From contig NZ_AUJE01000020.1 of NCBI RefSeq assembly GCF_000424065.1, forward strand, positions 1 to 64,000: a DNA stretch of 64,000 nt, given 5' to 3'. The DNA comes from Selenomonas ruminantium subsp. ruminantium ATCC 12561. GTDB taxonomy: Bacteria; Bacillota; Negativicutes; Selenomonadales; Selenomonadaceae. Below are positions 15,375 through 24,381 of this stretch, piece by piece. The translations under genes were made by a program, and so were the position numbers. The notes under the pieces were generated by a model that had not been told where the DNA came from, made no database searches, and saw nothing but the letters and a program-made list of their open reading frames with translations. Positions within the stretch are counted from its first letter, which is position 1. Each line of letters opens with the position of its first letter.

Positions 15375-15932
15375 ATGATTAATAGTACTGATTTTCGCAC
15401 GGGTTTAACCATCGAAATCGACGGCAATGTTTGGCAGATTGTGGATTTCCAGCATGTAAAGCCGGGTAAAGGCGCTGCTTTCGTGCGCACGAAAATCAAG
15501 AATGTTGAAACCGGTGCAGTAGTTGAACGTACGTTCAACCCGAACGAAAAGATGCCGGCAGCACACCTCGAGACGCGCACTATGCAGTATCTCTATGAAG
15601 CTGATGGCATGTACACGTTCATGGACACGGAAACTTATGAACAGAGCGAACTCAACACGGAAACGCTCGGCGATGCACTGAACTACCTGAAAGAGAACAT
15701 GGAAGTTAACCTCCAGACGTTCAAGGGCCGCATCATCGGCATCAGCCTGCCGAACTCTGTTAACCTCGCTGTTACGGAATGCGAACCCAGCGTTAAGGGC
15801 AACACGGCTACGGGCGCAACGAAGATGGCTAAGCTGGAAACGGGCTATGAAGTCCGCGTACCGCTGTTCATCAACGAAGGCGATGTGCTGCGCATCGATA
15901 CCCGTACGGGTAACTACATCGAACGCGCATAA
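15375..15932 (+). CDS. efp: Elongation factor P
   Basis: A 185-residue EF-P with three beta-barrel domains. It binds stalled ribosomes and promotes peptide bonds at consecutive prolines. The tip loop KPGKGAAFVR carries K32, the residue modified in many bacteria; no modification gene (epmA, epmB or ymfI) is seen here. GGAGGG at 15360-15365 sets the ATG at 15375. Codon use is strongly biased (CTC, AAC, ACG), as expected for high expression. It is monocistronic with its own promoter and terminator. Confidence 0.97.
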   Translation: MINSTDFRTGLTIEIDGNVWQIVDFQHVKPGKGAAFVRTKIKNVETGAVVERTFNPNEKMPAAHLETRTMQYLYEADGMYTFMDTETYEQSELNTETLGDALNYLKENMEVNLQTFKGRIIGISLPNSVNLAVTECEPSVKGNTATGATKMAKLETGYEVRVPLFINEGDVLRIDTRTGNYIERA

Positions 15933-15953
15933 TTAAGTTCACGATGTACGGTG

Positions 15954-15988
15954 ACTGCCGCATCATTTATATGGTGCGGCAGTTTTTA
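15954..15988 (+). terminator. efp terminator
   Basis: ACTGCCGCA (15954-15962) pairs with TGCGGCAGT (15975-15983), followed by TTTTT. Confidence 0.88.
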
Positions 15989-16166
15989 TCTTTGCGGATA
16001 TTTTGCGAGAAACGGTATAAACTTGCATAATTTTGCAGGAATATGCCTGTTTATTCGCGAAAATATGTTATAATGAATCGGTTGTTTTGCCTATGGCAAA
16101 ACATGAACAAAGGCGTTATAATAATATAAGAGTTAGTGTGCGTCATATGATATGGAGGGATTTGTA

Positions 16167-16568
16167 ATGGATCAGGCAAAAGAAATGGTAAAGAAAGACA
16201 ATTCTCTGGGTTCAATTCGCATCGCTGATGAAGTGGTCAGCATTATTGCAGGCCTTGCCGCAACGGAAGTTGAGGGCATTGCCGGCATGAGTGGCGGCAT
16301 CGCTGGCGGCATTGCCGAGATGTTGGGCCGCAAGAACTTTGCCAAGGGCGTAAAGGTTGAAGTCGGCGAAAAAGAAGCTGCCGTCGACCTCTATATCATT
16401 GTGAAATATGGCGTGCGCATTCCGGATGTTGCTCTGGCAGCACAGGAAAATGTCAAGCAGGCCATTGAGAACATGACGGGACTTTCCGTAGTGGAAGTCA
16501 ATATTCATGTACAGGGCGTAGGCTTCCCGGACGAAGAAGAAAAGACGGATGAGGTACGCGTTCGCTAA
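16167..16568 (+). CDS. Asp23/Gls24 family envelope stress protein
   Basis: A 133-residue cytoplasmic protein of the Asp23 (alkaline shock protein) family. Signatures include SIRIADEVVSIIAGLAATEVEGI, a Gly-rich segment, and VDLYIIVKYGVRIPDVA. Such proteins attach to the membrane through AmaP, which is encoded 29 bases downstream. GGAGGG (16154-16159) supports ATG 16167 over the ATG at 16152. A -10-like TATAAT lies at 16069-16074 without a good -35, which may indicate an activated or alternative-sigma promoter. Confidence 0.92.
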   Translation: MDQAKEMVKKDNSLGSIRIADEVVSIIAGLAATEVEGIAGMSGGIAGGIAEMLGRKNFAKGVKVEVGEKEAAVDLYIIVKYGVRIPDVALAAQENVKQAIENMTGLSVVEVNIHVQGVGFPDEEEKTDEVRVR

Positions 16569-16597
16569 GACGAAGATAGCGGAAAGAGGCGTATTCT

Positions 16598-17173
16598 ATG
16601 AGTATAATCAATCGTTTTTTGTTATTGCTGTTGTCCCTGACGGGAATCGCCTTGTCCGGAGCCGTGCTGGCGGCGGCTATGCAGGTGTTGCCAGAAAATG
16701 TTTGGCTCAAACAGTTGCATTTTGCCTTGGCACAGAAGGAAACACTGGTCATTTGTGTGGCAGCCTTGCTCATTTGTCTAAAACTGCTGTTGGCGGTGTT
16801 TTCCCGCAAGCCGGGTGAGCCGTCTACCAGCAAGGGCGAGTATGTGATTGATGCCGGTCCAAAAGGAGAAGTGCGGGTAGCGCTGGAGGCCCTGCGCAGT
16901 CTGGCAGATCGGATGGCGCGAGAGGTTCATGGTGTGCGCGATGCCAATGTGCGCATCAAGGCGAAGAACCCCAAGGAAGGCGAGGCCAGTCTGTCGCTCG
17001 ATGTTGATTTGACGGTGGGCCGTGAGGCCGATGTTTCCCTGGTGGCCAAGACGCTGACGGACAGAGTACAGGAACATTTCCGGCGTACAATGGCACTGGA
17101 AGATGTACCGGTTAATGTAGTGGTTTCGGAGGTTTCCGATGTCCAGCCGGAGAAGAAACATCGTGTGGTCTAA
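16598..17173 (+). CDS. amaP: Alkaline shock response membrane anchor protein AmaP
   Basis: A 191-residue protein with two N-terminal membrane helices (about 5-28 and 48-67) and a C-terminal cytoplasmic Asp23-like domain containing VALEALRSLADRMAREV and LDVDLTVGREADVSLVAKTL. In staphylococci AmaP tethers Asp23 to the membrane. Gene order asp23-amaP-DUF2273 is the standard Firmicute arrangement; here nusB follows, which is common in Negativicutes and Clostridia. The function in wall stress is from the family, not from this sequence. Confidence 0.88.
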   Translation: MSIINRFLLLLLSLTGIALSGAVLAAAMQVLPENVWLKQLHFALAQKETLVICVAALLICLKLLLAVFSRKPGEPSTSKGEYVIDAGPKGEVRVALEALRSLADRMAREVHGVRDANVRIKAKNPKEGEASLSLDVDLTVGREADVSLVAKTLTDRVQEHFRRTMALEDVPVNVVVSEVSDVQPEKKHRVV

Positions 17174-17188
17174 GGCGGTGAAGGCATA

Positions 17189-17434
17189 GTGAAGGAAGAT
17201 TTTGGACAGATGCTGGCCCAGCTATGGCAGAATCATCGTGGCAAGACCAGCGGCCTTGTGATTGGCATGCTGTTCGGAACAGCGATTCTGTGCTTTGGCT
17301 TTTGGCATACGTTCTTTGTCATCTGTTGCGGGCTTATCGGTTTATTTATCGGTTTGCAGCTTGATAACGGTGAGGATGCTTGGGCAAATATCCGCGAAAA
17401 GGTATGGACTTTATTGGAGCGTTTTCAACGCTAG
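17189..17434 (+). CDS. DUF2273 small membrane protein
   Basis: An 81-residue protein with two closely spaced membrane helices (TSGLVIGMLFGTAILCFGFW and HTFFVICCGLIGLFIGLQL) and short cytoplasmic ends. DUF2273 proteins accompany asp23/amaP in many Firmicutes; no biochemical role is known. The GTG start at 17189 follows a GGTGAAGG binding site by about 5 bases. The spacing to amaP (15 bases) and nusB (32 bases) suggests one transcript. Confidence 0.85.
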   Translation: MKEDFGQMLAQLWQNHRGKTSGLVIGMLFGTAILCFGFWHTFFVICCGLIGLFIGLQLDNGEDAWANIREKVWTLLERFQR

Positions 17435-17466
17435 GAATAGAAAAAAGATTTTAAGGAAGGTTAGTA

Positions 17467-17892
17467 ATGAGTCGTAGACAAGCAAGAGAAGCAGCCCTGC
17501 AGGCGCTTTTTCAGTTAGATTTGAATCCGGGTGAGGAAGGGCAGCAGGAGCAGTATGAAACTCTCGCGATTGATACGGTGCTGGGCGAAGCGGAGAAGAT
17601 GAGTGTCCGGGACCGGGAATTTGTAAGTACCTTGGTACATGGCACCCGCGCGCATTTAGCGGAGATTGACAGCCTGATTGCCGCCAGCTCCAAGGATTGG
17701 AGACTTGAGCGTATGGCAACAGTGGACCGCAATATTACACGGTTGGCAACTTTTGAGATTCGTTTCGCAGAAGAAACGCTTACGCCGAATATTGCTATCA
17801 ATGAAGCTGTGGAACTGGCGAAAAAGTATGGTACTGATGATTCCAGCCGTTATGTCAACGGCATTCTGGGAGCAATGATGAAAGCCCAGTAA
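17467..17892 (+). CDS. nusB: Transcription antitermination factor NusB
   Basis: A 141-residue all-helical NusB. With NusE (S10) it binds boxA in rRNA leaders and keeps RNA polymerase processive. Signatures: SRRQAREAALQALFQLD at the N-terminus and NIAINEAVELAKKYGTDDSSRYVNGILG near the end. AAGGAAGG precedes the ATG. It is followed by a hairpin at 17902-17930 but probably reads on into xseA. Confidence 0.95.
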   Translation: MSRRQAREAALQALFQLDLNPGEEGQQEQYETLAIDTVLGEAEKMSVRDREFVSTLVHGTRAHLAEIDSLIAASSKDWRLERMATVDRNITRLATFEIRFAEETLTPNIAINEAVELAKKYGTDDSSRYVNGILGAMMKAQ

Positions 17893-17901
17893 GGTGCAAA
17901 G

Positions 17902-17933
17902 ACTGCCAGACCCATATCGGGGCTGGCAGTTTC
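17902..17933 (+). terminator. Hairpin between nusB and xseA
   Basis: ACTGCCAG (17902-17909) pairs with CTGGCAGT (17923-17930), with a CCC/GGG inner stem. Only TTT follows before CGTG, so termination would be partial. Confidence 0.5.
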
Positions 17934-17952
17934 GTGTGTATGGGGGAAAACG

Positions 17953-19158
17953 ATGGCTGTCCATTCGGTAAGTGATGTCAACCGCTATTTGAAGGACCTG
18001 CTGGCAGGGGAACCTTTGCTGCAGGGAATTTCGGTACGTGGAGAAATTTCCAACTTCAAACAATACCCTTCCGGGCATTGCTATTTTACCTTGAAGGATA
18101 CAAATTCGGCACTCAAATGCGTGATGTTCCGCAGTCGGGCGCAGTATCTGCGTTTTTTGCCGCAGAATGGCATGCAGGTGGTGGCTGGTGGCAGCATTGC
18201 GGTCTATGAGCGCGATGGCGTCTATCAGCTTTATGTGGATAGTCTGCTACCGGAAGGCACCGGCGATTTGGCGCTGGCTTTTGAACAGCTCAAGGAAAAA
18301 CTGGCGGCTGAAGGGCTTTTTGACCCCGCAAGGAAACAGCCCTTGCCAGCGTTTCCAAAAAAGATTGGCGTGGTGACGAGCTCTGCCGGTGCCGTACTGC
18401 GCGATATTTATCGTGTTTCCAAGCGGCGCTGGCCGGGAATTCAGCTGGTTCTCTATCCCGTGCAGGTACAGGGGGAAGGGGCCGCTGAGCAGATTGCCCG
18501 CGGCATAGATTTCTTTGCTGAGGAATATGCTGTAGATGTCATCATTGCTGGCCGGGGCGGCGGCTCGATGGAAGATTTATGGGCCTTCAATGAGGAGCCT
18601 GTGGTGCGGGCCATTGCGGCCTGTCCTGTGCCGCTGATTTCGGCGGTCGGGCATGAAACGGACTTTACGTTGGCGGATTTTGCAGCAGATGTGCGGGCGG
18701 CAACGCCTTCGCAGGCGGCTGAACTGGCTGTACCTGACCGGTCAGAAGTTATGCGTCAGGTAGAAAATCTGACCGGTCAAATGACTCGTCAAGTGCAGCG
18801 TGAGCTTGCCCTGCGCCGTCAGCGGTTGGAAGGGCTGTTGAACAGCCGTGTAATGCGGGACCCGCAGAGCATGCTTGTTGAGCGGCGCCAACGGCTGGAT
18901 TTCCTGCTGGCAGGTTTGCAGCGTACGGCCAAGGCGGAATTACAGGGTAAACAGCACAAGCTGGGCCTCATCTTAAACCGTTTGGCGGCCATTAATCCTG
19001 CTGCGGTTTTGGGCCGTGGTTATGGGATGGTCACCAAGCAGGATAAGCTCGTGAGCAGTATCCAGACTGTGGAGATTGATGATGAATTGCAGCTGACCTT
19101 TACGGACGGCCGTGTTCAGGCAAAGGTGCTGGCAAAGATAGGGAAGGGTGACGGATAA
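17953..19158 (+). CDS. xseA: Exodeoxyribonuclease VII large subunit
   Basis: A 401-residue subunit with an N-terminal OB-fold (SVRGEISNFKQYPSGHCYFTLKD) and a catalytic domain containing VVTSSAGAVLRDI, AGRGGGSMEDLWAFNEE and ISAVGHETDFTLADFAADVRAATPS patterns. With XseB it degrades single-stranded DNA processively from both ends. The long helical region after residue 250 is the XseB-binding coiled coil; here two exact TGACCGGTCA palindromes and a TGACTCGTCA encode LTGQ and MTRQ. Its TAA shares one base with the xseB ATG. Confidence 0.95.
   Translation: MAVHSVSDVNRYLKDLLAGEPLLQGISVRGEISNFKQYPSGHCYFTLKDTNSALKCVMFRSRAQYLRFLPQNGMQVVAGGSIAVYERDGVYQLYVDSLLPEGTGDLALAFEQLKEKLAAEGLFDPARKQPLPAFPKKIGVVTSSAGAVLRDIYRVSKRRWPGIQLVLYPVQVQGEGAAEQIARGIDFFAEEYAVDVIIAGRGGGSMEDLWAFNEEPVVRAIAACPVPLISAVGHETDFTLADFAADVRAATPSQAAELAVPDRSEVMRQVENLTGQMTRQVQRELALRRQRLEGLLNSRVMRDPQSMLVERRQRLDFLLAGLQRTAKAELQGKQHKLGLILNRLAAINPAAVLGRGYGMVTKQDKLVSSIQTVEIDDELQLTFTDGRVQAKVLAKIGKGDG
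18735..18791. repeat. TGACNNGTCA repeat cluster in xseA
   Basis: TGACCGGTCA at 18735-18744 and 18770-18779, and TGACTCGTCA at 18782-18791, with an isolated GCGTCA between. The last two are 12 bp apart. They lie in the coiled-coil coding region and read Leu-Thr-Gly-Gln and Met-Thr-Arg-Gln. Confidence 0.7.
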
Positions 19159-19400
19159 TGCCGCGCAAGAAAGAACTCTCTTTTGAGGAATCGCTGGACA
19201 AGCTGGAAAGCATTGTTCAGCAGATGGAAAATGGCGACAGCAGCCTCAAGGAGTTGATGGATAATTACACCGAGGGCATGAAACTGGGCGAGGCTTGTCT
19301 TAAAGAGCTCAGTAAAGCCGAAGCGGCCATGGATTTGGTGGTTCAGGTGGATGACAAGGGCAAAATTGCGGAAAGCAAATTGGTAATAGAGGGAGAATGA
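19158..19400 (+). CDS. xseB: Exodeoxyribonuclease VII small subunit
   Basis: An 80-residue helical protein; several copies wrap the XseA coiled coil and control its activity. Family pattern: LSFEESLDKLESIVQQMENG then SLKELMDNYTEGMKLGEACL. It overlaps xseA by one base and its TGA overlaps an ATG two codons before the preferred ispA start, so the three are translationally coupled. Confidence 0.95.
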   Translation: MPRKKELSFEESLDKLESIVQQMENGDSSLKELMDNYTEGMKLGEACLKELSKAEAAMDLVVQVDDKGKIAESKLVIEGE

Positions 19401-19402
19401 CC

Positions 19403-20284
19403 ATGGAGTTAAAGAAAATCTGGCAGGAACGCAGTGCACTGGTTGAGGAACAGTTGGTAAAAGAACTGAACGAAGCAAATCCGTTGGATAAGACGCTTTG
19501 TGAATCCATGAAGTACAGCCTGATGGCGGGCGGCAAACGCCTGCGTCCGGTGCTGTTGATGGCAGCCGCTGATGCCGTAGGCGCAAAAGGAACGGATTAC
19601 CTTACCACGGGCTGTGCCATGGAAATGATTCATACCTATTCCCTGATTCACGATGATTTGCCGGCTATGGATGATGACGATTACCGCCGTGGTAAGCTGA
19701 CCAATCACAAGGTCTATGGTGCCGGCATGGCAACGCTCGCTGGTGATGCGCTGCTGACCCTGGCCTTTGAGGTCATGTTGCGTCAGCAGGGAGTCAGTGC
19801 GGAAAAACTCGTGCAGGTGGTACGGGAAATCAGTACCGCTGCTGGTCCGGACGGCATGGTGGGCGGTCAGGCGCTCGATATGGAATCGGAAGATAAGCAG
19901 ATTTCCATGGAAACCATGAAAAACATCCATTTGGGCAAGACTGGTGCCCTGTTCCGCGCGGCTATCCGCAGCGGCGCTATCTTGGGCGGTGCCAGTGAAG
20001 ATGAGTTGCAGGCGCTTACGGTCTATGCCGATAATTTTGGCCTGGCCTTCCAGATTACAGATGATATTCTGGATGTCATTGGGGACGAACAGGTCATTGG
20101 CAAACCGGTAGGCAGTGATGAAAAGAACCATAAATCCACCTATGTAACGCTGACTTCGCTGGAAGAGGCGCAGAAACTTGCGCAGGAGGCAGTGGATACG
20201 GCCATCGATGCCTTGAAGATTTTCGGTGAGGAAGCAGATTTCCTGCGGGAATTGGTGGCTTTTCTGGTGAAACGCAATAAATAA
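19403..20284 (+). CDS. ispA: Short-chain polyprenyl diphosphate synthase (farnesyl/geranyl type)
   Basis: A 293-residue E-isoprenyl diphosphate synthase that condenses isopentenyl diphosphate with allylic primers. The first Asp-rich motif DDLPAMDDDD is at about residues 84-93 and the second, QITDDILD, near 215-222. GGKRLRP and GMVGGQALDM are also present. Bulky or small residues before the first motif (HTYSLIH) suggest a C15 product, as in IspA, but chain length cannot be proven. GAGGGAG at 19388-19394 fits the ATG at 19403 better than the one at 19397. dxs follows after 13 bases. Confidence 0.92.
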   Translation: MELKKIWQERSALVEEQLVKELNEANPLDKTLCESMKYSLMAGGKRLRPVLLMAAADAVGAKGTDYLTTGCAMEMIHTYSLIHDDLPAMDDDDYRRGKLTNHKVYGAGMATLAGDALLTLAFEVMLRQQGVSAEKLVQVVREISTAAGPDGMVGGQALDMESEDKQISMETMKNIHLGKTGALFRAAIRSGAILGGASEDELQALTVYADNFGLAFQITDDILDVIGDEQVIGKPVGSDEKNHKSTYVTLTSLEEAQKLAQEAVDTAIDALKIFGEEADFLRELVAFLVKRNK

Positions 20285-20297
20285 TGGGGATGTGCGC

Positions 20298-22175
20298 ATG
20301 ACAATGTATCCGTTACTGGAAAAAATCAAGGAAGCAGCAGATATCAAGCGATACAGTGTAACAGAATTGGAAAGGCTGGCTATGGAATTGCGGGCCTTTA
20401 TCGTAGAGACGGTGTCTGAAAACGGGGGACACTTGGCACCGAGCCTGGGAACCGTAGAACTGACGCTGGCGCTCTACAGTGTATTTAATTTTCCCAAGGA
20501 CAAACTGATTTGGGATGTAGGCCATCAGGCCTACACCCACAAGATTCTCACGGGACGCCGGGAAAGATTCCATACCCTGCGCCAAAAGGGGGGCATTACG
20601 GGGTTTCCCAACCGCTTTGAGTCGGATTATGATGCCTTTGGCGTAGGCCATGCCAGTACTTCGATTTCAGCGGCTTTGGGCATGGCGATTTCCCGGGATT
20701 TAACCGGGCGCAACAACGAGGTTATCGCCGTTATCGGTGATGGTGCCCTGACCGGCGGGGAAGCCTTTGAAGCACTGAATCAGGCCGGCGATTTGGGTAA
20801 AAAACTCATTGTCATTCTCAACGACAATGAAATGTCGATTGATAAAAATGTCGGCGGGCTTAGTGATTACCTGTCCCGCATTCGCATTACGCCGCAGTAC
20901 AACCGCGCCAAAAAGGATATGGGCAATCTCTTGATGAGCATTCCCCATATCGGCGACAAAGCCTTTAAAACCGCGCAGATTGTAAAAGACAGCGTCCGGG
21001 CGGCTTTGGTGCCGGGCAGTGTCTTTGAGGAAATCGGCTTTCATTATATCGGCCCGGTGGATGGACACAATATCAGCCTGTTGCAGGAGCTTTTCGAGCG
21101 GGTACGCGAGATGGATGGGCCAATTCTTATCCATATCCATACAACTAAGGGCAAGGGCTATGCGCCGGCCGAAATGGAACCGGACAAGTTCCACGGCATT
21201 GGCAAATTTGACCGGGAGACGGGCAAGTGCCCGCAAAAGACGGGGGCGCCTTCCTATACGTCTGTATTCAGCAAGGCCTTGATTGAGCTGGCCGCAAAGG
21301 ACAGCAATATCACCGCAATCACGGCGGCTATGCCCAGCGGCACGGGCCTCAAGGCCTTTGGCGAGGAATATCCTGGCCGGTTCTTTGATGTGGGCATTGC
21401 CGAAGAACATGCGGTGACACTGGCGGCTGGTATGGCTGCTGATGGCAGGCACCCAGTGGTGGCGCTTTATTCCACCTTTGCGCAGCGTGCCTATGACCAG
21501 CTGATGCATGATGTTTGTCTGCAGAATCTGCCTGTGACCTTGTGCCTCGATAGAGCCGGGCTGGTCGGTGCCGATGGCCCGACGCATCATGGTGCGTTTG
21601 ACTTATCCTATCTGCGGCATATGCCCAATATGACGATTTTTGTGCCCAAGGATGAAGCCGAGCTGCGGAATATGCTGGCCAAGGCAGTCAGCATGGACAG
21701 CCCCACGGCGGTTCGCTATCCTCGCGGTGCGGGCAAGGGCGCAGCGCTTGCGGCAGAGTTTGCCGATATTCCTGTGGGCAAAGCGCAGCTTCTGCGCGAG
21801 GGCAGCGATGTGGCTATTTTGGGTGTAGGCCCGCTGCTCTACAAGGCTGAAGAAACTGCCGATATGCTGCAACAGCAGGGCATTTCCGTTGCTGTGGTCA
21901 ATATGCGCTTTGTTAAGCCTTTGGATACGGATATGATTAAGCGGCTCAGCCATGTGAAATTAATGGTTACACTGGAAGAAAACAGTCTGGCCGGTGGTTT
22001 TGGCTCCGCTGTAGCGGAATACCTGATGGACAGCGGTTTAAGCCGCAATTTGGATTTACTGAGGCTGGGCTTGCCGGATAAGTTTATCGAGCAGGGCACG
22101 CAGGAAGAACTCTTGACCCTTTGCGGCTTGCAGCCGGAGCAGATGGCAACGAAGATAAAGGAAAGATTGAACTGA
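20298..22175 (+). CDS. dxs: 1-deoxy-D-xylulose-5-phosphate synthase
   Basis: A 625-residue thiamine-diphosphate enzyme that joins pyruvate and glyceraldehyde 3-phosphate, the first step of the MEP isoprenoid pathway. Visible signatures: SENGGHLAPSLGTVELT, WDVGHQAYTHKILTGR, the ThDP motif GDGALTGGEAFEALNQAG with NDNEMSI, and the transketolase C-terminal part DVGIAEEHAVTLAAGMA. GGGGA at 20286-20290 sets ATG 20298. It neighbours ispA, which uses the pathway product. The stop overlaps the tlyA start (TGATG). Confidence 0.96.
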   Translation: MTMYPLLEKIKEAADIKRYSVTELERLAMELRAFIVETVSENGGHLAPSLGTVELTLALYSVFNFPKDKLIWDVGHQAYTHKILTGRRERFHTLRQKGGITGFPNRFESDYDAFGVGHASTSISAALGMAISRDLTGRNNEVIAVIGDGALTGGEAFEALNQAGDLGKKLIVILNDNEMSIDKNVGGLSDYLSRIRITPQYNRAKKDMGNLLMSIPHIGDKAFKTAQIVKDSVRAALVPGSVFEEIGFHYIGPVDGHNISLLQELFERVREMDGPILIHIHTTKGKGYAPAEMEPDKFHGIGKFDRETGKCPQKTGAPSYTSVFSKALIELAAKDSNITAITAAMPSGTGLKAFGEEYPGRFFDVGIAEEHAVTLAAGMAADGRHPVVALYSTFAQRAYDQLMHDVCLQNLPVTLCLDRAGLVGADGPTHHGAFDLSYLRHMPNMTIFVPKDEAELRNMLAKAVSMDSPTAVRYPRGAGKGAALAAEFADIPVGKAQLLREGSDVAILGVGPLLYKAEETADMLQQQGISVAVVNMRFVKPLDTDMIKRLSHVKLMVTLEENSLAGGFGSAVAEYLMDSGLSRNLDLLRLGLPDKFIEQGTQEELLTLCGLQPEQMATKIKERLN

Positions 22176-22984
22176 TGGCAAAACAGAGATTGGATATGCT
22201 TTTGGTGGAGCGTGGTCTGGCAGGCAGCCGGGAACGCGCCAAACGCATGATTATGGCCGGGGAAGTCCTCGTAGACAATCAGAAGATAGATAAGGCCGGC
22301 GCTACGGTGAAGGCCGAAGCGGAAATCCGCCTGCTCGGCAGCGATATTCCCTATGTCAGCCGCGGCGGGTTGAAACTGGCCAAGGCCATGAAGGAATTTG
22401 GTGTGGAGATTACCGGCAAACGCTGTGCCGATATCGGTGCTTCGACCGGTGGTTTTACAGATTGCATGCTGCAAAATGGTGCGGTACAGGTCTTTGCCAT
22501 TGATGTTGGCTATGGCCAGCTGGCCTGGAAATTGCGTACCGATGAACGCGTGGTCAATATGGAGCGCACCAATATCCGCAATGTGACGCTCGAAGACATT
22601 GGCACGGCACTGGATTTTGCCTCCATTGATGTGGCGTTTATTTCGCTGACCAAGGTATTGCCGGTGACGTACAGCCTGCTCACGGACAGCGGGGAAGTGG
22701 TGGCGCTGATTAAGCCGCAGTTTGAAGCTGGCCGGGAAAATGTGGGCAAGAAGGGCGTTGTTCGTGACCCCAAAGTGCATGAAGACGTCATTCGCAAGGT
22801 AACGGCCTTTGCGCGGGAATTGGGCTTTGTCACCATGGCCCTGACCTATTCGCCGGTAAAAGGGCCGGAGGGTAATATCGAGTATCTTATCCGCCTGTCC
22901 AAGGATAAGGCGCAGGAAGATACGGTGACGGAGGAGCGGATTGTCACGGTGGTGGCGGAAGCTCATGGAGAACTGGATAAGTAA
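22175..22984 (+). CDS. tlyA: TlyA family rRNA 2'-O-methyltransferase
   Basis: A 269-residue protein. Residues 1-60 are an S4-like RNA-binding domain (QRLDMLLVERGLAGSRERAK and EVLVDNQKIDKAG); the rest is an FtsJ-like methyltransferase with the SAM motif DIGASTGGFTDCML and VALIKPQFEAGRENVGKKG. TlyA proteins methylate riboses in 16S and/or 23S rRNA. Older annotations call this family hemolysin A. It overlaps dxs by one base, a pairing seen in many Firmicutes. Confidence 0.92.
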   Translation: MAKQRLDMLLVERGLAGSRERAKRMIMAGEVLVDNQKIDKAGATVKAEAEIRLLGSDIPYVSRGGLKLAKAMKEFGVEITGKRCADIGASTGGFTDCMLQNGAVQVFAIDVGYGQLAWKLRTDERVVNMERTNIRNVTLEDIGTALDFASIDVAFISLTKVLPVTYSLLTDSGEVVALIKPQFEAGRENVGKKGVVRDPKVHEDVIRKVTAFARELGFVTMALTYSPVKGPEGNIEYLIRLSKDKAQEDTVTEERIVTVVAEAHGELDK

Positions 22985-23014
22985 ACAAACAGGCAGATAA
23001 GGAGCTGAATCTTT

Positions 23015-23884
23015 ATGCCGATTAAGACGATTGCCATATTTCCCAATGTCAGCAAACCTCAAGCCCCGGAGGTATTGCGGCGGATTTTACAATTTTATCA
23101 GGATAAAGATGTGCAGCTGATGCTTCCTGTGGATGAGTCCCGCTATTTTGATTTGGAATACTTAGGCGTGCCGGATATCGAAAAAAAGACGGCGGATATT
23201 GCCTTGTCCATTGGCGGTGATGGTACCCTTTTGGGCGTCTGCCGCCGTTATGGTGCCATGGCCGTGCCGGTCTGCGGCATCAATATCGGTACTTTAGGTT
23301 TTATGGCCGATATTGAGCTCAGCGAACTGGAAACGAAGCTGCAAAAGCTGCTTGATGGCGATTACCGCATTGAACATCGGCTGCTGCTCGCGGGCTTTGC
23401 CAAATCGGACGGCGAAGAACGCTTCTTAGGTCATGCCATCAATGATGTGGTTATCACCAAGGGCGGTGTGGCGCGTATGCTGCATTTGGGGTTATCCATC
23501 AACGATTCCCATCTGATGGATTACAAGGCCGATGGCGTAATCGTATCCTCGCCGACTGGTTCTACCGCTTATTCCCTGTCAGCCGGCGGGCCGATTATGA
23601 GCCCATCCATACAGGCGCTGCTCGTCACGCCCATCTGTGCCCATACCTTTAACATACGGCCGTTGGTGGTCGGGGAAGATGATGTGGTGCACATTAAGAT
23701 TGCGGCAATCCATCAGGATATTCTCGTGACCTTTGATGGCCAGGAAAGCTTCCGTCTGTTGCCAGGCGATGAGGTAACCGTGATGAAGTCCACGGTACAG
23801 GCCGGCATTATCAAATTTGAAGACAAGGATTATTATCAGATTTTAAGAACAAAACTTTGGAAAAACAATGGGGTGGAATCATGA
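23015..23884 (+). CDS. nadK: NAD kinase
   Basis: An 289-residue ATP-NAD kinase that makes NADP. The GGDGT motif is in LSIGGDGTLLG (about residues 70-80); INIGTLGFMADIE, KADGVIVSSPTGSTAYSLSAGGP and the C-terminal beta sheet are complete. AGGAG lies 10 bases before the ATG. The position between tlyA and argR-recN is the conserved Firmicute order tlyA-nadK-argR-recN. Confidence 0.96.
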   Translation: MPIKTIAIFPNVSKPQAPEVLRRILQFYQDKDVQLMLPVDESRYFDLEYLGVPDIEKKTADIALSIGGDGTLLGVCRRYGAMAVPVCGINIGTLGFMADIELSELETKLQKLLDGDYRIEHRLLLAGFAKSDGEERFLGHAINDVVITKGGVARMLHLGLSINDSHLMDYKADGVIVSSPTGSTAYSLSAGGPIMSPSIQALLVTPICAHTFNIRPLVVGEDDVVHIKIAAIHQDILVTFDGQESFRLLPGDEVTVMKSTVQAGIIKFEDKDYYQILRTKLWKNNGVES

Positions 23885-24372
23885 GCTCGATGAAAGGAAA
23901 TAAGCGTGAAGGTGAAAAGGTGAAAAGTGTTCGCCAGGCCGTGATAAAAAACATCATCGATCGGCAGATCATTGAAACGCAGGAGGATTTGGCTGAAGCC
24001 TTGCGGCAGGAGCGGATTAAGGTGACGCAGGCCACCGTTTCCCGGGATATCAAGGAAATGATGCTCATTAAAGTCCCCACTGGAGATGGACGCTATCGTT
24101 ATGCCTATCCGATGAATAATACGGTTATTTTTACGGAAGAACGCATGCAGCGCTTGTTTCAGGATACCGTGCTTGGCTGTGACTACAGTGAAAATATCGT
24201 TGTGCTGAAAACCCTGCCCGGCGGGGCGAATACGGTGGCTTCGGCGCTTGACCATGCCAACTGGCCGGAGGTGCTGGGCACCGTCGCCGGCGACGATAAT
24301 ATCTTCATCATTGTAAAGCCCAAGGATGCAGCTCCGGACGTTACACAGCGGCTGCTGGCTTTCTTGAACTAA
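23881..24372 (+). CDS. argR: Arginine repressor
   Basis: A 163-residue ArgR/AhrC regulator. The N-terminal winged helix has VRQAVIKNIIDRQIIETQED and the recognition region VTQATVSRDIKEM; the C-terminal hexamerisation and arginine-binding domain includes LPGGANTVASALDHANWPEVLGTVAGDDN, with the GT/DD positions that contact arginine. The ATG overlaps the nadK stop (ATGA). An in-frame ATG at 23890 is an alternative. A short basic extension before the winged helix (MSSMKGNKREGEKVK) is a little longer than usual. Confidence 0.95.
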   Translation: MSSMKGNKREGEKVKSVRQAVIKNIIDRQIIETQEDLAEALRQERIKVTQATVSRDIKEMMLIKVPTGDGRYRYAYPMNNTVIFTEERMQRLFQDTVLGCDYSENIVVLKTLPGGANTVASALDHANWPEVLGTVAGDDNIFIIVKPKDAAPDVTQRLLAFLN

Positions 24373-24381
24373 AGGAGACGC